Shown here: in pieces, positions 22,352-33,778 of the stretch
Layout: every line of letters begins with the position of its first letter
Position numbering within the stretch: the first letter of the stretch is position 1
Assembly: GCF_035222375.1 (NCBI RefSeq)
Contig: NW_026946363.1
Span: 5,828,001 to 5,892,000, forward strand
Reading direction: 5' to 3'
Length of the DNA stretch: 64,000 nucleotides
Origin: Podospora pseudocomata
Lineage: Eukaryota; Ascomycota; Sordariomycetes; Sordariales; Podosporaceae
Notes under the pieces: generated by a model
The model's database searches: none
Seen by the model: only the letters and a program-made list of their open reading frames with translations
Told to the model about the DNA's origin: nothing
Made by a program: the position numbers and the translations under genes

Positions 22352-24564
22352 TCAGCCCTTCCTGATCGGCTGCAGTCCAAAGATCTCGTCTGGTGATACT
22401 ATCCTTTCCCCTGCCGCTCCATCACTCGGAACCACTTCTCCAAACAAAAACGCGTTCTTTTCCCGGCTGGGGTTGTGCTTCTTCATTCCACTGCTGCTCA
22501 AAGGCCTACTCGGCGGCGACCGAGCAGCTGATATTGTAGTGTCTGGCTCCAACATCCACGCAAAAGAGGACTGAGCCAAGGTTGACCGTGTAGGTATCGG
22601 TCCTTTCGGGCGCTCCTTAGGGGTCGGGCTAGTTGCAGGGGTCTGTCCCACAGAAGTCGACGGTTCTGGGTTGGGGACGGGGGCTGGGGCTGGTGGCGGT
22701 GGTGTTTGTTCTCTTTCTGGTGGATCAGTGTCCATCTTGTCAACCATTTCCTCTGCAACAGGTTCAGCATGTGGCTCCTCTGGCACCGACGACAGCTGCT
22801 TGCTTCTATCCGATGAAGCCGGCGACGAGAGTGAACTTCTGGCTTCTTCAACGGCGGATGATGTCATAACCACCGGTGTGGTATCCAACGCAACCGTCGG
22901 CGATCTGATTTCGGGGAGGGTGGAAATGCTCAATGTTGCCAGCGTCGGAGGTTCTTCCTCTGGCAAATCCAGCGTGGAATCCTCCAAGCAGGCCTTCACG
23001 TACTGGATCTTGGCCGTGGCAAGTTCCACTGTCTCGAGCTGTTTCTGCTTGTCGCCCTCAAAGTCAGAGGCCACCAGCTGTTTGAGGTTCGTGATTGACT
23101 CTTCCAACATGGTTGCTAACTGACGATTCCTCTGCTCCCAAATGGAAACAGCCAGAGTGTTTCCGGGAAACAGTGATCTGTTGATTCTGGGCAAACTTCG
23201 AGACTCTTGAAAGCCTTGCATGTTGCGACGTATTTCCCCAACAGCGTCACGGACAGCATCGTTAAGTCCGAGTTTTTCGCTTTTCTCAATGACATTTTTG
23301 GCAGCACCGCGCAGGATAGCCTCCACACCACCCGGTTGCTGCAAGAGTTTTGTCGTGGAAGATAACGGTGACCTGGCACCGAGAGTTCTTTGTCGGAGTG
23401 AACCAAAGCCTGAAAATGATGGGGTGGATGACCGTGCAGGGGTCGAGGTTGCTGTTGATGCCACTGATGCTGCCGCAGGCAGTCTACCGCTGTATTTGGC
23501 GATTAGTGCGACACCGCCCGCGGCATCAAAGTGTTTCTGCAAATATAAAGCATCGTCGACAAAGGTGTGAGGGCCGTGCGGTGGTGGAGGGGCTGGATAT
23601 TTCAGAAGCAGCTGAAGTGCCACCGAGTAATCAGCTTCGAGGACTGATATAGGGTATGGTTAGCTATGACAATGCCACGCGTGCTTAAAAGGTTGACATA
23701 CGCGTCCATCTGATCCTGAGAAGCATAGCTACGCATATGAGGTCTATCATCTCCAAGTTGGGATCAAAGGCAAAGATGGCATCCCATAATATCATGGTTT
23801 GTTCAAAAGGAAACTCTCTTCCAAAAAGGAGGCGTATCCATCGTCTACAAGGTAGGCTGGTCAATGGGGTCACTGTCCGAGAGTTCTATGTGAGGAATAG
23901 AAACACTTACATCAAGAATATTTGCGGCAGAACTTCAATGTCTCGCAAATGGTTCGCAAGTTCCTCATCAGTTTTGAGCAAGGCAACTTCATGGATGTAT
24001 TTGCTTTTTTTCGACGATTGTGTTTTGCTCAACCTCGTAAAAAGCGCCAGCACGGTCCATAACCTTGGAGAACAAGGCAAAGGAGTCATGCACGACCTGA
24101 GAAGCGTCCAACAATTCCACTATCGTAGGATCGAGAGTATCAACCGTTGAAGACTGCTTGCCGTCCACCGAGTCCTGCGCAACGACATAGACAATTGGCG
24201 CAAGTAACTCGTGCATTCCCTGACGGTACCCGCCGGCGGAAGGGTTGAGTTTGCAGTAGAGGAACAGGATATCCAGAATCATGGTCTGAATGACCTCCTG
24301 GTGATAGAACGGATCATCGGGAAGCCGCGAGACATCTTGCTGGATCTCGGCGCGGATGGCTTCATCTTTGCGCACAGTGATCCAAGGAGAGTCGGGATCG
24401 TCTGCAAGGGGATCGAAGGATAGGGCGGCTAGTTGTTCGGGGTGCCTGATAAATTTGAGATGCTGTTCGCACAGGGTATCATATGAGTCTCGAAGTTGGC
24501 GCAAAAGTTGAGGCCATTCTTCAGCGGGAGCGTGCGGGAATAGCAGGAAGCCCCACCTCGCCAT
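22352..24564 (-). CDS. TBC1D5-like Rab GTPase-activating protein, with one apparent frameshift
   Basis: Rab-GAPs of the TBC1D5 type act on Rab7 and retromer at endosomes. Exons on the minus strand are 23911-24564, 23702-23844 and 22352-23643, with introns of 66 and 58 bp. The TBC domain spans the first two exons and the start of the third: QGMHELLAPIVYVV, then HEVALLKTDEELANHLRDIE, IRWIRLLFGREFPFEQ and LEADYSVALQLLLKYP. The C-terminal 400 residues are disordered. Just after AFYEVEQNTIVEK the frame changes at a run of seven A (plus-strand T at 24005-24011). With one A fewer the coding length is 2088 bp, exactly 696 codons. The start is uncertain: the frame is open 5' of 24564 as GLEEARR, so a small upstream exon is possible. 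Confidence 0.8.
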
Positions 24565-24680
24565 TCTTCGAGCCTCTTCTAACCCTGTCCTTCGAAGTGA
24601 CGTCCAACAGCCACCCCAACGACAACTACCTTACACTTTAGATTTTGTATGAAGAAACCACATAAGGATCAACTTTGATA
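24565..24680. promoter_or_regulatory. Short divergent promoter shared by two trafficking genes
   Basis: Only 116 bp separate the tentative start of the TBC1D5-like gene (minus) from the ATG at 24681 (plus). Both products are predicted endosome/Golgi trafficking factors, so joint regulation is plausible. No clear TATA box or known operator was seen. Confidence 0.4.
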
Positions 24681-26490
24681 ATGTCGGCCGATCTCTTTGC
24701 GGCTTTCGCAGACACGCCATCAAGCACAGCACCTCAGCAACAACAGACAAAACCAGCTCAGGACTCCCTCTCCTTTTTGGACTTCGCTTCACCGGCTCCT
24801 CAACCGCAAACGCAAGCTCAGATTAGCCAGCAATCCGCACCATGGCCGCCCATTCAGCAGCTGGCACCGACACAAGGAAGCTCTTTTGCGTCAGCTCAGT
24901 TCGGTCATCCTCAGACCAATAACAGCAATGTCTGGGGTGATTTGGGTGGATCGGGGGGCTTCCAACGCCAGAGTACGACAACACAAACGCCTCCAAAAAC
25001 ATCCACACCAGTACAAGATGACCAGGAGGATGAAGATGACTGGGGGGACTTTGAGGCTGCAACAAAGCCGGCCGATCCGCCACAGCCTCCGGCTCCACTG
25101 ACAAATATCACCAGCCCACCATCTAGAACCCGTGTCACCAGGGCATCGACCATGGACTTGATGGGCAATCAACTGTTCAACCTTGGACTGGAGGACTCGC
25201 ATAAACCGAAGAGAAACCGGACCCTGATGTGCTCTTTGATGCCGATTTTTGAAGCGGAGAATGGGGACATCGATGAGGATGACTTTGGTGATTTTGAGGC
25301 TGTGCCTGTCCCTGTAACAGAGCCCACCACCACAAAACCTGTAGACGACTTGCTTGGGCTAGACGTGACCCGGTCCCATCATCTAAGAAAGCACCTCCGG
25401 GGTTGTCTCTTTCCAACGCGGCTTTCCATGGGAGTCCTTCAGCTTACCCGAAGGCACCAAAGTCACCCTACGGATCATCTTTTCATGACCGCAAGCCCGA
25501 TCTTGTGAAGGAACTTCAAGTAAAACCGCCCACAGGAGTACGCAACATCCAGGAAGCGAATCAAGCTTCGCCATCGCCTATTACAGCATGGCCTGAGGTT
25601 GGTGACGGCTTTGGCAACAAGTGGGAGGAGTTCAAAGACATCCCAGATACCACCACGAAACCCGCCATCAAAACAGCTTCACAGCCCAAAATCAAGACAA
25701 CCTCGAAATCCAAGCCAGCCCCAGCCCCAACGACAAATTCAGAGTGGGAATGGCAAGACTGGGGAGCAACAGAAGAAAAGGCCCTCAACATAGCAATCCA
25801 CCGGCACAACCAACGTCATCACACGAACCTCGCGGTCCTCCCCCGACCAACATTCCTCCACCCTCGGTTCTTCTCTCACTTTGTCCTCAACTACTCGATC
25901 TTGCCACAACGACCCTTCTCAAACCTCTCCTTACTCTATCAACCACCTCCCCAGGCTACCAACGGATCATCGGCTCCGCCCAGACCCTCGCTTTCATTAA
26001 AGGTTACCTAGCTTTAGCCACGGTCGTGTCAAGATTAATAGCAGGTCGGAAGCAGCGTTGGCACAGGGACAAGTTCCTATCACAAAGCATGACCATCTCT
26101 GCTGCGGTTGCAGGCGGGAAACCAGGCATGAAACTGGCTGGTATAGATAAGACTCAGTCTATCCGTGAAGAGCAAGAAGTAGCCGAGGTCATCGAGGTTT
26201 GGAAGAAGCAAGTCGGTAGGCTACGGGGCGTTGTCGCGGCAATGAACAGTGCTCATCATGAGAACCTCAAGATTCCCGAGCTTGCTACAAACATGGCTGT
26301 CACCGTGGCAAAGAATGTACCAACCGCCCCAAAAGCATGCGTTGTCTGCGGACTGAAGCGAGATGAACGGGTCGCCAAGGTGGACTATGAAGTCGAAGAC
26401 AGTTTCGGTGAGTGGTGGATCGAGTTCTGGGGGCATAGGCAGTGTGCCAACTTCTGGGTGGAGCACGAAAAGGAGCTGCGGCAGAGGTAA
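24681..26490 (+). CDS. Aftiphilin-like clathrin-adaptor accessory protein, with several frame breaks
   Basis: The N-terminal half is disordered (Gln, Pro, Thr) with two acidic adaptor-binding motifs, DDWGDFEAA and DDFGDFEAV, of the kind that bind AP-1/GGA appendages. The C-terminal part (from about 25920) is folded: helices around KQRWHRDKFLSQSMTISAAV, then a CVVCGLKRDERV cysteine pair and an end WVEHEKELRQR. I call it aftiphilin-like from the motifs. The family name is tentative. The reading frame is lost at about four places: near 25207, at the T run 25246-25250, near 25364 and at the A run 25776-25779. The first two nearly compensate each other. Net correction gives 1812 bp, 604 codons. 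No introns fit. It may be a decaying gene or a poorly resolved assembly stretch. Confidence 0.65.
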
Positions 26491-28769
26491 CTCATTTTAC
26501 CTATGCTCAAACTGTTACTATCTATACACCGAATTTGATGATTTTACAAGTTGCTTCTGGCCTTACCGACAATGTCAAAGCTGAAGATCACGAAATGCTT
26601 TTGCACACCCGCCCTGCAGTTGCCTGCCGTGAAAGCTGAAGTGTTGGCACCACCATTTACCAAACAGCTGAGAAAAGGGTTGGAATGGAGGCTCCAGCCG
26701 CACTGCTCTCGGGATCGTCATGTTTCGGGCAATTGCAGGTGTGCGTGAACACCTGCGACCCCTACTTCCTCCCTTTCATCCCACTACTGGAGACATATCA
26801 CCGGATTACATAGGGTTAGGGTTATATGAGCCACTTGCACATCTCACAAGCGTGCCTCGGCTCCCCGCCATTGTTCGGATCTCGAACTCCCCTCGACTCT
26901 CCACGGAGAAGCGATTCCAGACTTGTTTCTCAGATTCTCCAGAGAAAAGTGCTGTCAAACCTTCAGAACTGTCTTGCAGAATTAAAACTCCCCGTTTCAT
27001 CACAGCTTCACTACCGCAAGCCACATAAGGACAAAATCTTCCGGCACGGGACCGGTCCCGACAAGACACACCCACACCACCCAACACCACCTCATACAAC
27101 AGCGAACCTTCAAGAAACGAGGGAGGGCGCGGCACTCGGCTTCGGCTCCGGTTTTTTTTACAGGTCATATATACTGCATATACCCAATGTATGTACACAC
27201 ACAACATAGCAGAGCACAACCACTGAACAACGGGATAGACGAGAGAACCTGCATAAACTGCGTGCATATTACAGCACATACAGCACACATATACATGCGC
27301 ACGCAATAACTTACACAACTCGACACAACACCGCTAATTCAAGATTGCCTCACATTTTGCAGTGGCAAAATCTGAATTATCCATCACCGCTATTCTTCTG
27401 CTCTGAAGACTTTGAAAACGTCACCCATTCAATATCACAGGGCATACCCGATCTCGGCAAACCACAGCCGACAACACCCATCCAGTCAGTCCAGTCCAGT
27501 CTTAGTACTGTACCCGAGAACCTTTCAGACCAAAAAGTACTACCTAAAGTACACTTGTGTGAGTAAATTAAACTTCCGTAGCTTCTTCCTCTTTTGCCGT
27601 TTCCTGCCTGACCTCTCTCCTCCTTCACCTCACCTACCTCAGTCCATGTTCCCAGTCATCGAGATCTTTGCCCTCCTCCTCATCACAAACAGCACACCCT
27701 TCCAGTCCCTTCTCTTGACTGTAACCCTGAGTCAAAGTTGTCATTGTCACAAACGGGAGTGTCACGGGAGTGCCGTTTCCCTTGTCTCTGTTTTGTTTCT
27801 CAACTTTTTTCACTCTGTCTGTTTCTGGACGAGCATTTTTTCGTCTCAAAAAGACCAGTGTCTGGACTGCAATTTTTTGGGCTGTCCAGATTGGGGCAAG
27901 TTCTGAAAAGTCTCAAGAAAGAGTTCGCTCTCACACACCCCGTTCAAACACCCTTTACATACACTTACGCCCAGGGGGTTTTATATACTCCTACCTATCA
28001 ACTCACTCCCCCCCTTCAAAGGTGCACACCCTCCTCCCATTTCTCCTCTTTTCCTTCCCAAATCCCAAATCGCTGTTGTCAGATCTATGTAGCCCAACCT
28101 GCCTGCCTGTGCCCAATGTATTCGGAACAGGGTATCTCATCCGTTATCTGTGGAACCAACCAGCGGTTGCCCTTGCTCGAGATGACAAGGTGCATTGCAA
28201 CCCCAAGATCAACACCATACACAGTAAACTCCACATGCCACATGTCAATGATATGCCAGTGATGGCTGACAACAAGGACCCTGATCGTCCTGGTTCCTGC
28301 CATCTCAACCCTTTAAAAAAGTTAAGGGGAACAAAAACACACAGACACCGGAATCACATCCCCTATTTTCATCCAAACAAAACCCTTCAAGACAGACAGA
28401 AAAAACGTGTGGAAACTGCGTGTCCCATGTATTATCAACGGTCTCTTCCGCGCGCCAATCCTCTTGTGGCAATCCCCCTAATCTTCTTGCTGTGTGTATA
28501 CTGTTTTGCAAAATTTCTTGCGTCCGTCAGTGCGTACGCAGCAACAAAAAAACGAGAATGGATTGTGTGCGGTCGAATGAATTTGAGACGAACGGTTTTG
28601 CTGATCTTCTCATGTGTTATTTCCCCCCCCCAAAGTTTCGGACCACCTTGAGTCGGTTCGTGACCTGGAGAAAAAAAAGAAAAGAAGAAAGCAGAAAGAA
28701 CCCCAACCAGCTTAGTCACACACTCACTCACATTTATTTCCCTCATCTGTCCCTGCATTCGTCTACATC
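26491..28769. other. Long gene-poor region, 2.3 kb
   Basis: Several long frames exist (for example 27770-28651, 293 codons), but it begins at GTG, has no family features and is Ser/Pro/His-rich, so I do not call it a gene. The right end from about 28670 is a pyrimidine- and CA-rich leader for the phosphatase gene. A telomere-like 14-mer lies at 26811-26824. No transposon was recognised. Confidence 0.45.
26811..26824. promoter_or_regulatory. Telomere-like (TTAGGG) motif, telobox
   Basis: The 14-mer TAGGGTTAGGGTTA is two and a third copies of the fungal telomere unit, far from any sign of a chromosome end. Such teloboxes can be sites for Tbf1/Myb-telomere proteins in promoters. Function here is inferred. 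Confidence 0.5.
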
Positions 28770-30075
28770 ATGCCACTGGAGGTGATCTACGTGGCCCGTC
28801 ATGGGGTAAGTGTGAAGTTTTTCTTCTCGCTCAGTTCTGTCATGTCGACTGTTTTTGTTTTGACGTTGATGAATTTCCTTTTTGTGCTTCTTTTCCCACG
28901 CATCGTCAGAGACCCTTACCCGTCCGTTGTCTTGACTCTTCTTGATTGATTGAAGCTCGTGGCTGGCACTTGCAGATCAAGGGATGCCCGAGACCTCAGG
29001 GTGGCCTAGCTAGCGTCATGACCATCTTTTGCGGTGTTGTGCAGTAGTGTAGTGGAAATGCTGACATCCAATTATCAGTTCAGATCAAACTGGCTCGTTG
29101 ATCACGCCACTGGCACCTACACAGCGACCCTACGGTCGCCAACTGGTGGAGCGGCTGATCCGGCTCTGACATCCCATGGCGTTGATCAAGCGAGGGAGCT
29201 TGGCGAGCGGCTGTTGAAGGCAGAGCCGCCCATTGAGCGCGTCTATTCCAGTCTATACTACCGATGTCTTCAGACAGTCGAACCCTTTGTGCGCAAGGCC
29301 ATCGTCACTGACAAGCGCCTGTCCATAAGGGGCGAGACTGGTCTGGGTGAGTGGTATGGAGCAGCCAACTTTGAGCACCCGGTCCCAGCGTCCCATGAAA
29401 TTCTGAGGCCGCTGTTCCCGGGCCTGCTCAACGAAGAGTACAGACCGCTAGTAACGCCGACCCGCATGGGAGAGGGTGTTGATGAGCTGCATGACCGAGT
29501 CGCCAGGACCATGGACGAGCTCATTGCTCAGTGCGACAGAGAGGGCGTGCGTGCCGTTCTGCTCTGCTCACATGCTGCCACCATAATCGCTTTGGGCCGA
29601 GTGTTGACTGGTGACATGCCGGAGAGCATCGACACTGAGGACTTTCGGGCCTTCACCTGCGGGTTGAGTGTCTACAGGCGACGGGCATCCCCCGCGGGAA
29701 CCGTATTCGGGACAGTTAAGTGTGACGGCGATGGCATTGCAACCTCGTCAGGGACCTCTGCTGCACACGCTGCAGATCGTCACAAGGATCTCGCCTGGAG
29801 AGGTGGTCGGGGCGTTGGTGGGGGTTGGATGTGTGAGCTCAATAGTGACTGCAGTCATCTTTCACTAGGGGAGGAGCGAGGCTGGTAAGGAACTCGCCAT
29901 ATCATGTTGCTAAGCTGCAGAGCCCCAATGCTGACTATACTATTGTGACAGGCGCTTTTCCGGAGACGAGTCGTTCTTTGGTACTGCTTCGGGACAAAGC
30001 ATGCTCGATGCTGGACAGCTGGGAGTGGTTGTCGAGGGCAGAGGGGGTGAATCGACAAATCGGGGAAAGCTTTGA
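28770..30075 (+). CDS. Histidine phosphatase (phosphoglycerate-mutase superfamily), Tfc7-like
   Basis: Three exons, 28770-28805, 29079-29884 and 29952-30075, give 321 aa. Exon 1 encodes MPLEVIYVARHG, so the catalytic RHG motif (residues 10-12) lies right at the first splice junction and exon 2 continues FRSNWLVD. Further family motifs are SHGVDQARELGERL, the substrate-loop segment GLGEWYG and the second catalytic His in LLCSHAATI near residue 175. The order and the FRSNW sequence resemble the N-terminal phosphatase domain of Tfc7, a TFIIIC subunit, and its free-standing fungal relatives. The third exon restores a conserved-looking end (WRFSGDESFFGTASGQS). The first intron, 273 bp, is the longest in the window. 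Catalytic residues are present, so it may be active. The substrate is unknown. Confidence 0.88.
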
Positions 30076-32336
30076 TACTCGTTGCTTTGCTCCTGGTACT
30101 ATGCGAAGTCAGCTTCATACCCTGTCCATACTGGCTGACTGTTTCCTCCCTCCATGGAGGCAGTGATTTTCAGCGCACAGACGAGAACCTCCTCCCTTTT
30201 CTCCCAGTATGAGACAACAACACAATTGAACAACACCATGTCCTCATGTTCGTATTTTCTTTTGCGAGGAGCGTGCTATCGTCAACACTATGATCACTAT
30301 GATGATATGCGTACCAGGAAACCAAAATGTGACAGCTGCGGTGTTACCATCCCTAGTTCAAGACCCCCTCTGGGGAGCACCAGATCTATCCGTTTGCGGG
30401 GCCATCGAGTTACGTCAATGGTGGCGTCTGCAACTCGGCTTGGCGTGTTGGGCTGGCCGAGGAGCAGAGTGAGAGGTCATTTTCCTCGTCATAAAATACC
30501 CCGCTTGGAGACAGTGGGCAGCTTGGTTTGTTGATGTGAGACAGGCCTCAGAATAGAATGGTCATTGTTTCGAGTATCTACCTTCTAGACGCTCGTTCCT
30601 GAATCAGGTAGAGGCAGAGGGGCAAGCCAGCAAGACAAGTGAGAGAGAGAGGACGTGAGCCCTATCGATCCAGCTTCCGGGTCGAGTACTGGTGCGGCCC
30701 TTGTGACCCCCCAAGACGCCAACAGGTGCGGCATCAGTTCCTAGTCACTGCTCGCCAATCACAAATGCCGCTTCCGATCTGCGAGAGAGCGGAGAGGGAA
30801 ATGAACGACAGTCCAATCTCTGCGCAAAAAGATGCTGTGTTGGCGATGGCGGCAGGGTTGGGGAAAAGTGATATATGATAGAATCTTGGGCGGTATGTGG
30901 GTCAAAGATCAAAGCGAGCGGAAAAGTTGGCCATCAAAAGACCGAAAAGTCGAAAAAGGCATTCAGCTGAAGTTGGGATGTCCAGAGAGCTGCATTGGGA
31001 GGTGACTTGTTCCTTTCCTGCCTTGTTTACTTTACATGGGATAATGTGTAAGGGCGACGGTATTCGCGCGTCTTGGAAGCAGCTAACCGATGCAAGATGT
31101 TAAGTGTCTTGCAGCAAGGCTGTCTCGAGTCTCGATCTCTGGCAGATGGCTGCTCTGGCAATGGCCCAATCAGATATTGTCTTGCATACTTGACTTGTTC
31201 TCTCTCTGGCCAATCATAGACGTGTCATGTTTCATACGACTTGAGAGCCGACGGATAGCCGCCTCGCCCAATGACTGTCAGATGCAGATGAAGGCAGCAG
31301 GCTTGAAGATACGACGTACGAGTTGCTACCTTACTTAGCCTACCTTCCCTACTCCCCATCTCGGAGTCCGACGTGGGTGGGAGTGCTGATAAAGCGTGGC
31401 CTGCTGAGATGATTCGAAACGCTGAACTGGGAGGAGAGCAGATGACACGAGCCGGGCAGTCGCTCGCTCTGGCCCGGAGGTAGACTCGCCCAAAACAAGA
31501 TTTCCACAGGTCGATATCATCCCCAGTTCCACTGCCTCACTGCTCGCTGTTTCGTCTTCGACATCATGGACTCTCTCTGCTAGCCCAAAATCACCGCTTT
31601 GTTCCTGGACGGCGCAAAAGCCGCCGACCGTTAGGTCTTTAGGCTAGTGCTGCCTCCGAGGCAGCCCTGATACGAGAAGATGAATGACCTAGACAGACAG
31701 GAGCGATCGCTTTCCCCATGCCACGCACATCACTCAGTCACTGGGAGCTTTTCCTGTCGGACGATGAGGACTTGCCGCCACCAGCCGCCGGCAAGATTGT
31801 GGCTTGCCAGAGCTCGGAGAGATTTTTGACAGCAAGGCCCGTGGTGAGATCGTCCGGGGCCCATCTGGGGGAACATGGCGTCTTCAACTTGCGAGAAAAC
31901 AGCACCCGCTGCAAGGCTGGTGGTGGCAGCGTGATAGCGCACCAAAAAGACTAGACTCCAGATACCATGGCTTGGCAGACTCGAAAGAGGTCTCGCCCTC
32001 CATGCAGTCGGCACACATCTACCGTACCCCTAGATGCTACACCCCCCTTCGCGCTTGGTTGGCGCACCCCTCCCCTGCTGCGCTCTCCCACCCAGGGTCC
32101 TATCGGTTCCGTCCCCACAGCTGCCAGTCTGTCTGCAGTATGAATACCCTCGACGATCACCATTATGGACTCTTGGTCTCAGATCACCCTCGTGGTTCGT
32201 CTTCAATACCACCCTCCACTGCTTCCTCACAGAGTGGCATATCCCACGATCCTCTACTTAGTTCTACAAGCATCCTCTCATCACTCCACCCATTCACCAC
32301 CACCCATCTCCATCACAACACAAGAAGGCTTTCACC
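30076..32336. other. Gene-poor region, 2.3 kb
   Basis: Frames such as 30154-30534 and 31804-32409 are short, lack family features and overlap one another. The second half is probably the promoter and leader of the Myb-like gene, with CT- and CA-rich sequence before the ATG at 32337. I see no RNA gene or mobile element. Confidence 0.45.
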
Positions 32337-33778
32337 ATGGCTATCATCAGAATCCCCAGCATTTCTGAGCTGGATTTCAAACCACCGGCCACACCTTTCA
32401 GCACCCTAGGCAACGGTAAATTACCTAGTCCTCCGAATTTGGCATTGAGCCTCACACCTCCTTCAACTCCCCAAACGACAATGTCCAGGATGGATATAAT
32501 CCAGAAAGTTCGTCCATCACTGTCCCTGGACCATATCACGGCCCAGACGCGTGCACCGTCAGATCAACAAATTCCGTCAATCCGGTCTCTCATGGCCAGT
32601 GTGCCAGCTCCCAGCTCTCGATACCCCGGGGGCCCTTTCACAGCTCCACCCTCTCCATCGGGCTCATTTTTCTCGGTGGTTTCCTGGAATGGGTCTACCT
32701 CTCGCTCAAGCTTAGTAGAGAGATCCTGGATGTCTGGCCAGTACTCTCCACCGCTCTCACGCCGCGGCTCATCAGATGGCGAGTCGACAACCATGACTCC
32801 CAGTTCCGGGCAGTCAACCCCCGAGTTTCCCATCAGGTCGGGGCGCAGAAACAGCTCCAGAATCGAGCCATACTCTACAAAACGTGTAAGAGGCACTGAC
32901 GCAGTCGAGTCCTCGTCTGCTACTGCAGGCGAGGCCAAAAAGGGGAAGCGCAGCAACCAGAAGTACACGACTGAACAACAAGACTTTATTATCTATCACA
33001 GAGAAGATCTCACGAAGGCGTGGAAGGACATCGAACGTGCCTACATCCACCAGTGGCCAGCTGCGGACCCGCAGGATAATCGCAAAATCACTGGGGTCCA
33101 ATGCATTTTTATCGTCAGAATCTCCTGGTTCCGCTCATGAACAACACCGATGAGAAGCTACTCGTCTTGGACTCGCCACCATTCTTGACAACCAACCCCG
33201 CAGGGGCGGACCCCAAGAACAGTGACTTGGTCCTCAATGAGGATTACGCCGAGTACGTAGTGTACAAGGGCGTTCCTCACCGACTCGAAGAAAGCAAAGT
33301 GCGGACGTATGGCCGTCCGAGACTCCTCCTTGAGAGATCGCCGGAGGAGTTGGTTGAACACCGGTACGACTGGCTTCCAAAAAATTACCTTGACGCCGCT
33401 CAGGAACTTGGTAGGTTGGTTTGCTTTGTCATTGTACCGATTTGCAAACGAATTGCATACTGACGTGTGATGGCAGCCTCGAAAAGAGACGAACAAAGAT
33501 GGCGGTGGCTCCAACAATATGGCCCTCGCCCAGACGCGTGGATCGACAGCTGTGAACCCATCGAGAATCGATTCAAGGTTGCCGAAGGCAGTCATCTGTA
33601 CAAGATGCTGCCAAAATCCCCAGCTGTTCAGCCAACATTAGAGTACGCATGTCGCCCCGTCAGAGTTGCTGAAGGGGTCAACCTTTACAAGATGGCGCGT
33701 GAAGTGGTCCAGCCAGCGCTGGACCGCCAATATCATCCCGGGGCCCATTGCCAACTCATCTATCAGTCACATATTTGA
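32337..33778 (+). CDS. Fungal Myb-like (DNA-binding-like) protein, one apparent frameshift
   Basis: The N-terminal 200 residues are disordered (Ser, Pro, Thr). Around residue 210 comes KYTTEQQDFIIYHREDLTKA and then a tryptophan-containing helix (KDIERAYIHQWP), a pattern of fungus-specific Myb/SANT-like proteins usually taken as DNA-binding. A second block, VPHRLEESKVRTYGRPRLLL, follows. Exons are 32337-33410 and 33477-33778, with a 66-bp intron (donor GTAGGT). The frame is lost at a run of five T, 33106-33110, between GVQCIF and YRQNLLVP. One extra T would give 1377 bp, 459 codons. The C-terminus has two copies of a VAEG..LYKM segment. It may be a transcription regulator. Confidence 0.65.

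Noticed and set aside
24005-24011. Programmed -1 frameshifting at A_AAA_AAG in the TBC1D5-like gene
   Set aside because: The heptamer is a textbook -1 slippery site, but the downstream protein lies in the +1 frame, so -1 slippage would not reach it.
27770-28651. 293-codon frame in the 26.5-28.8 kb gap
   Set aside because: It opens at GTG rather than ATG, has no domain, and its composition follows pyrimidine-rich non-coding DNA.
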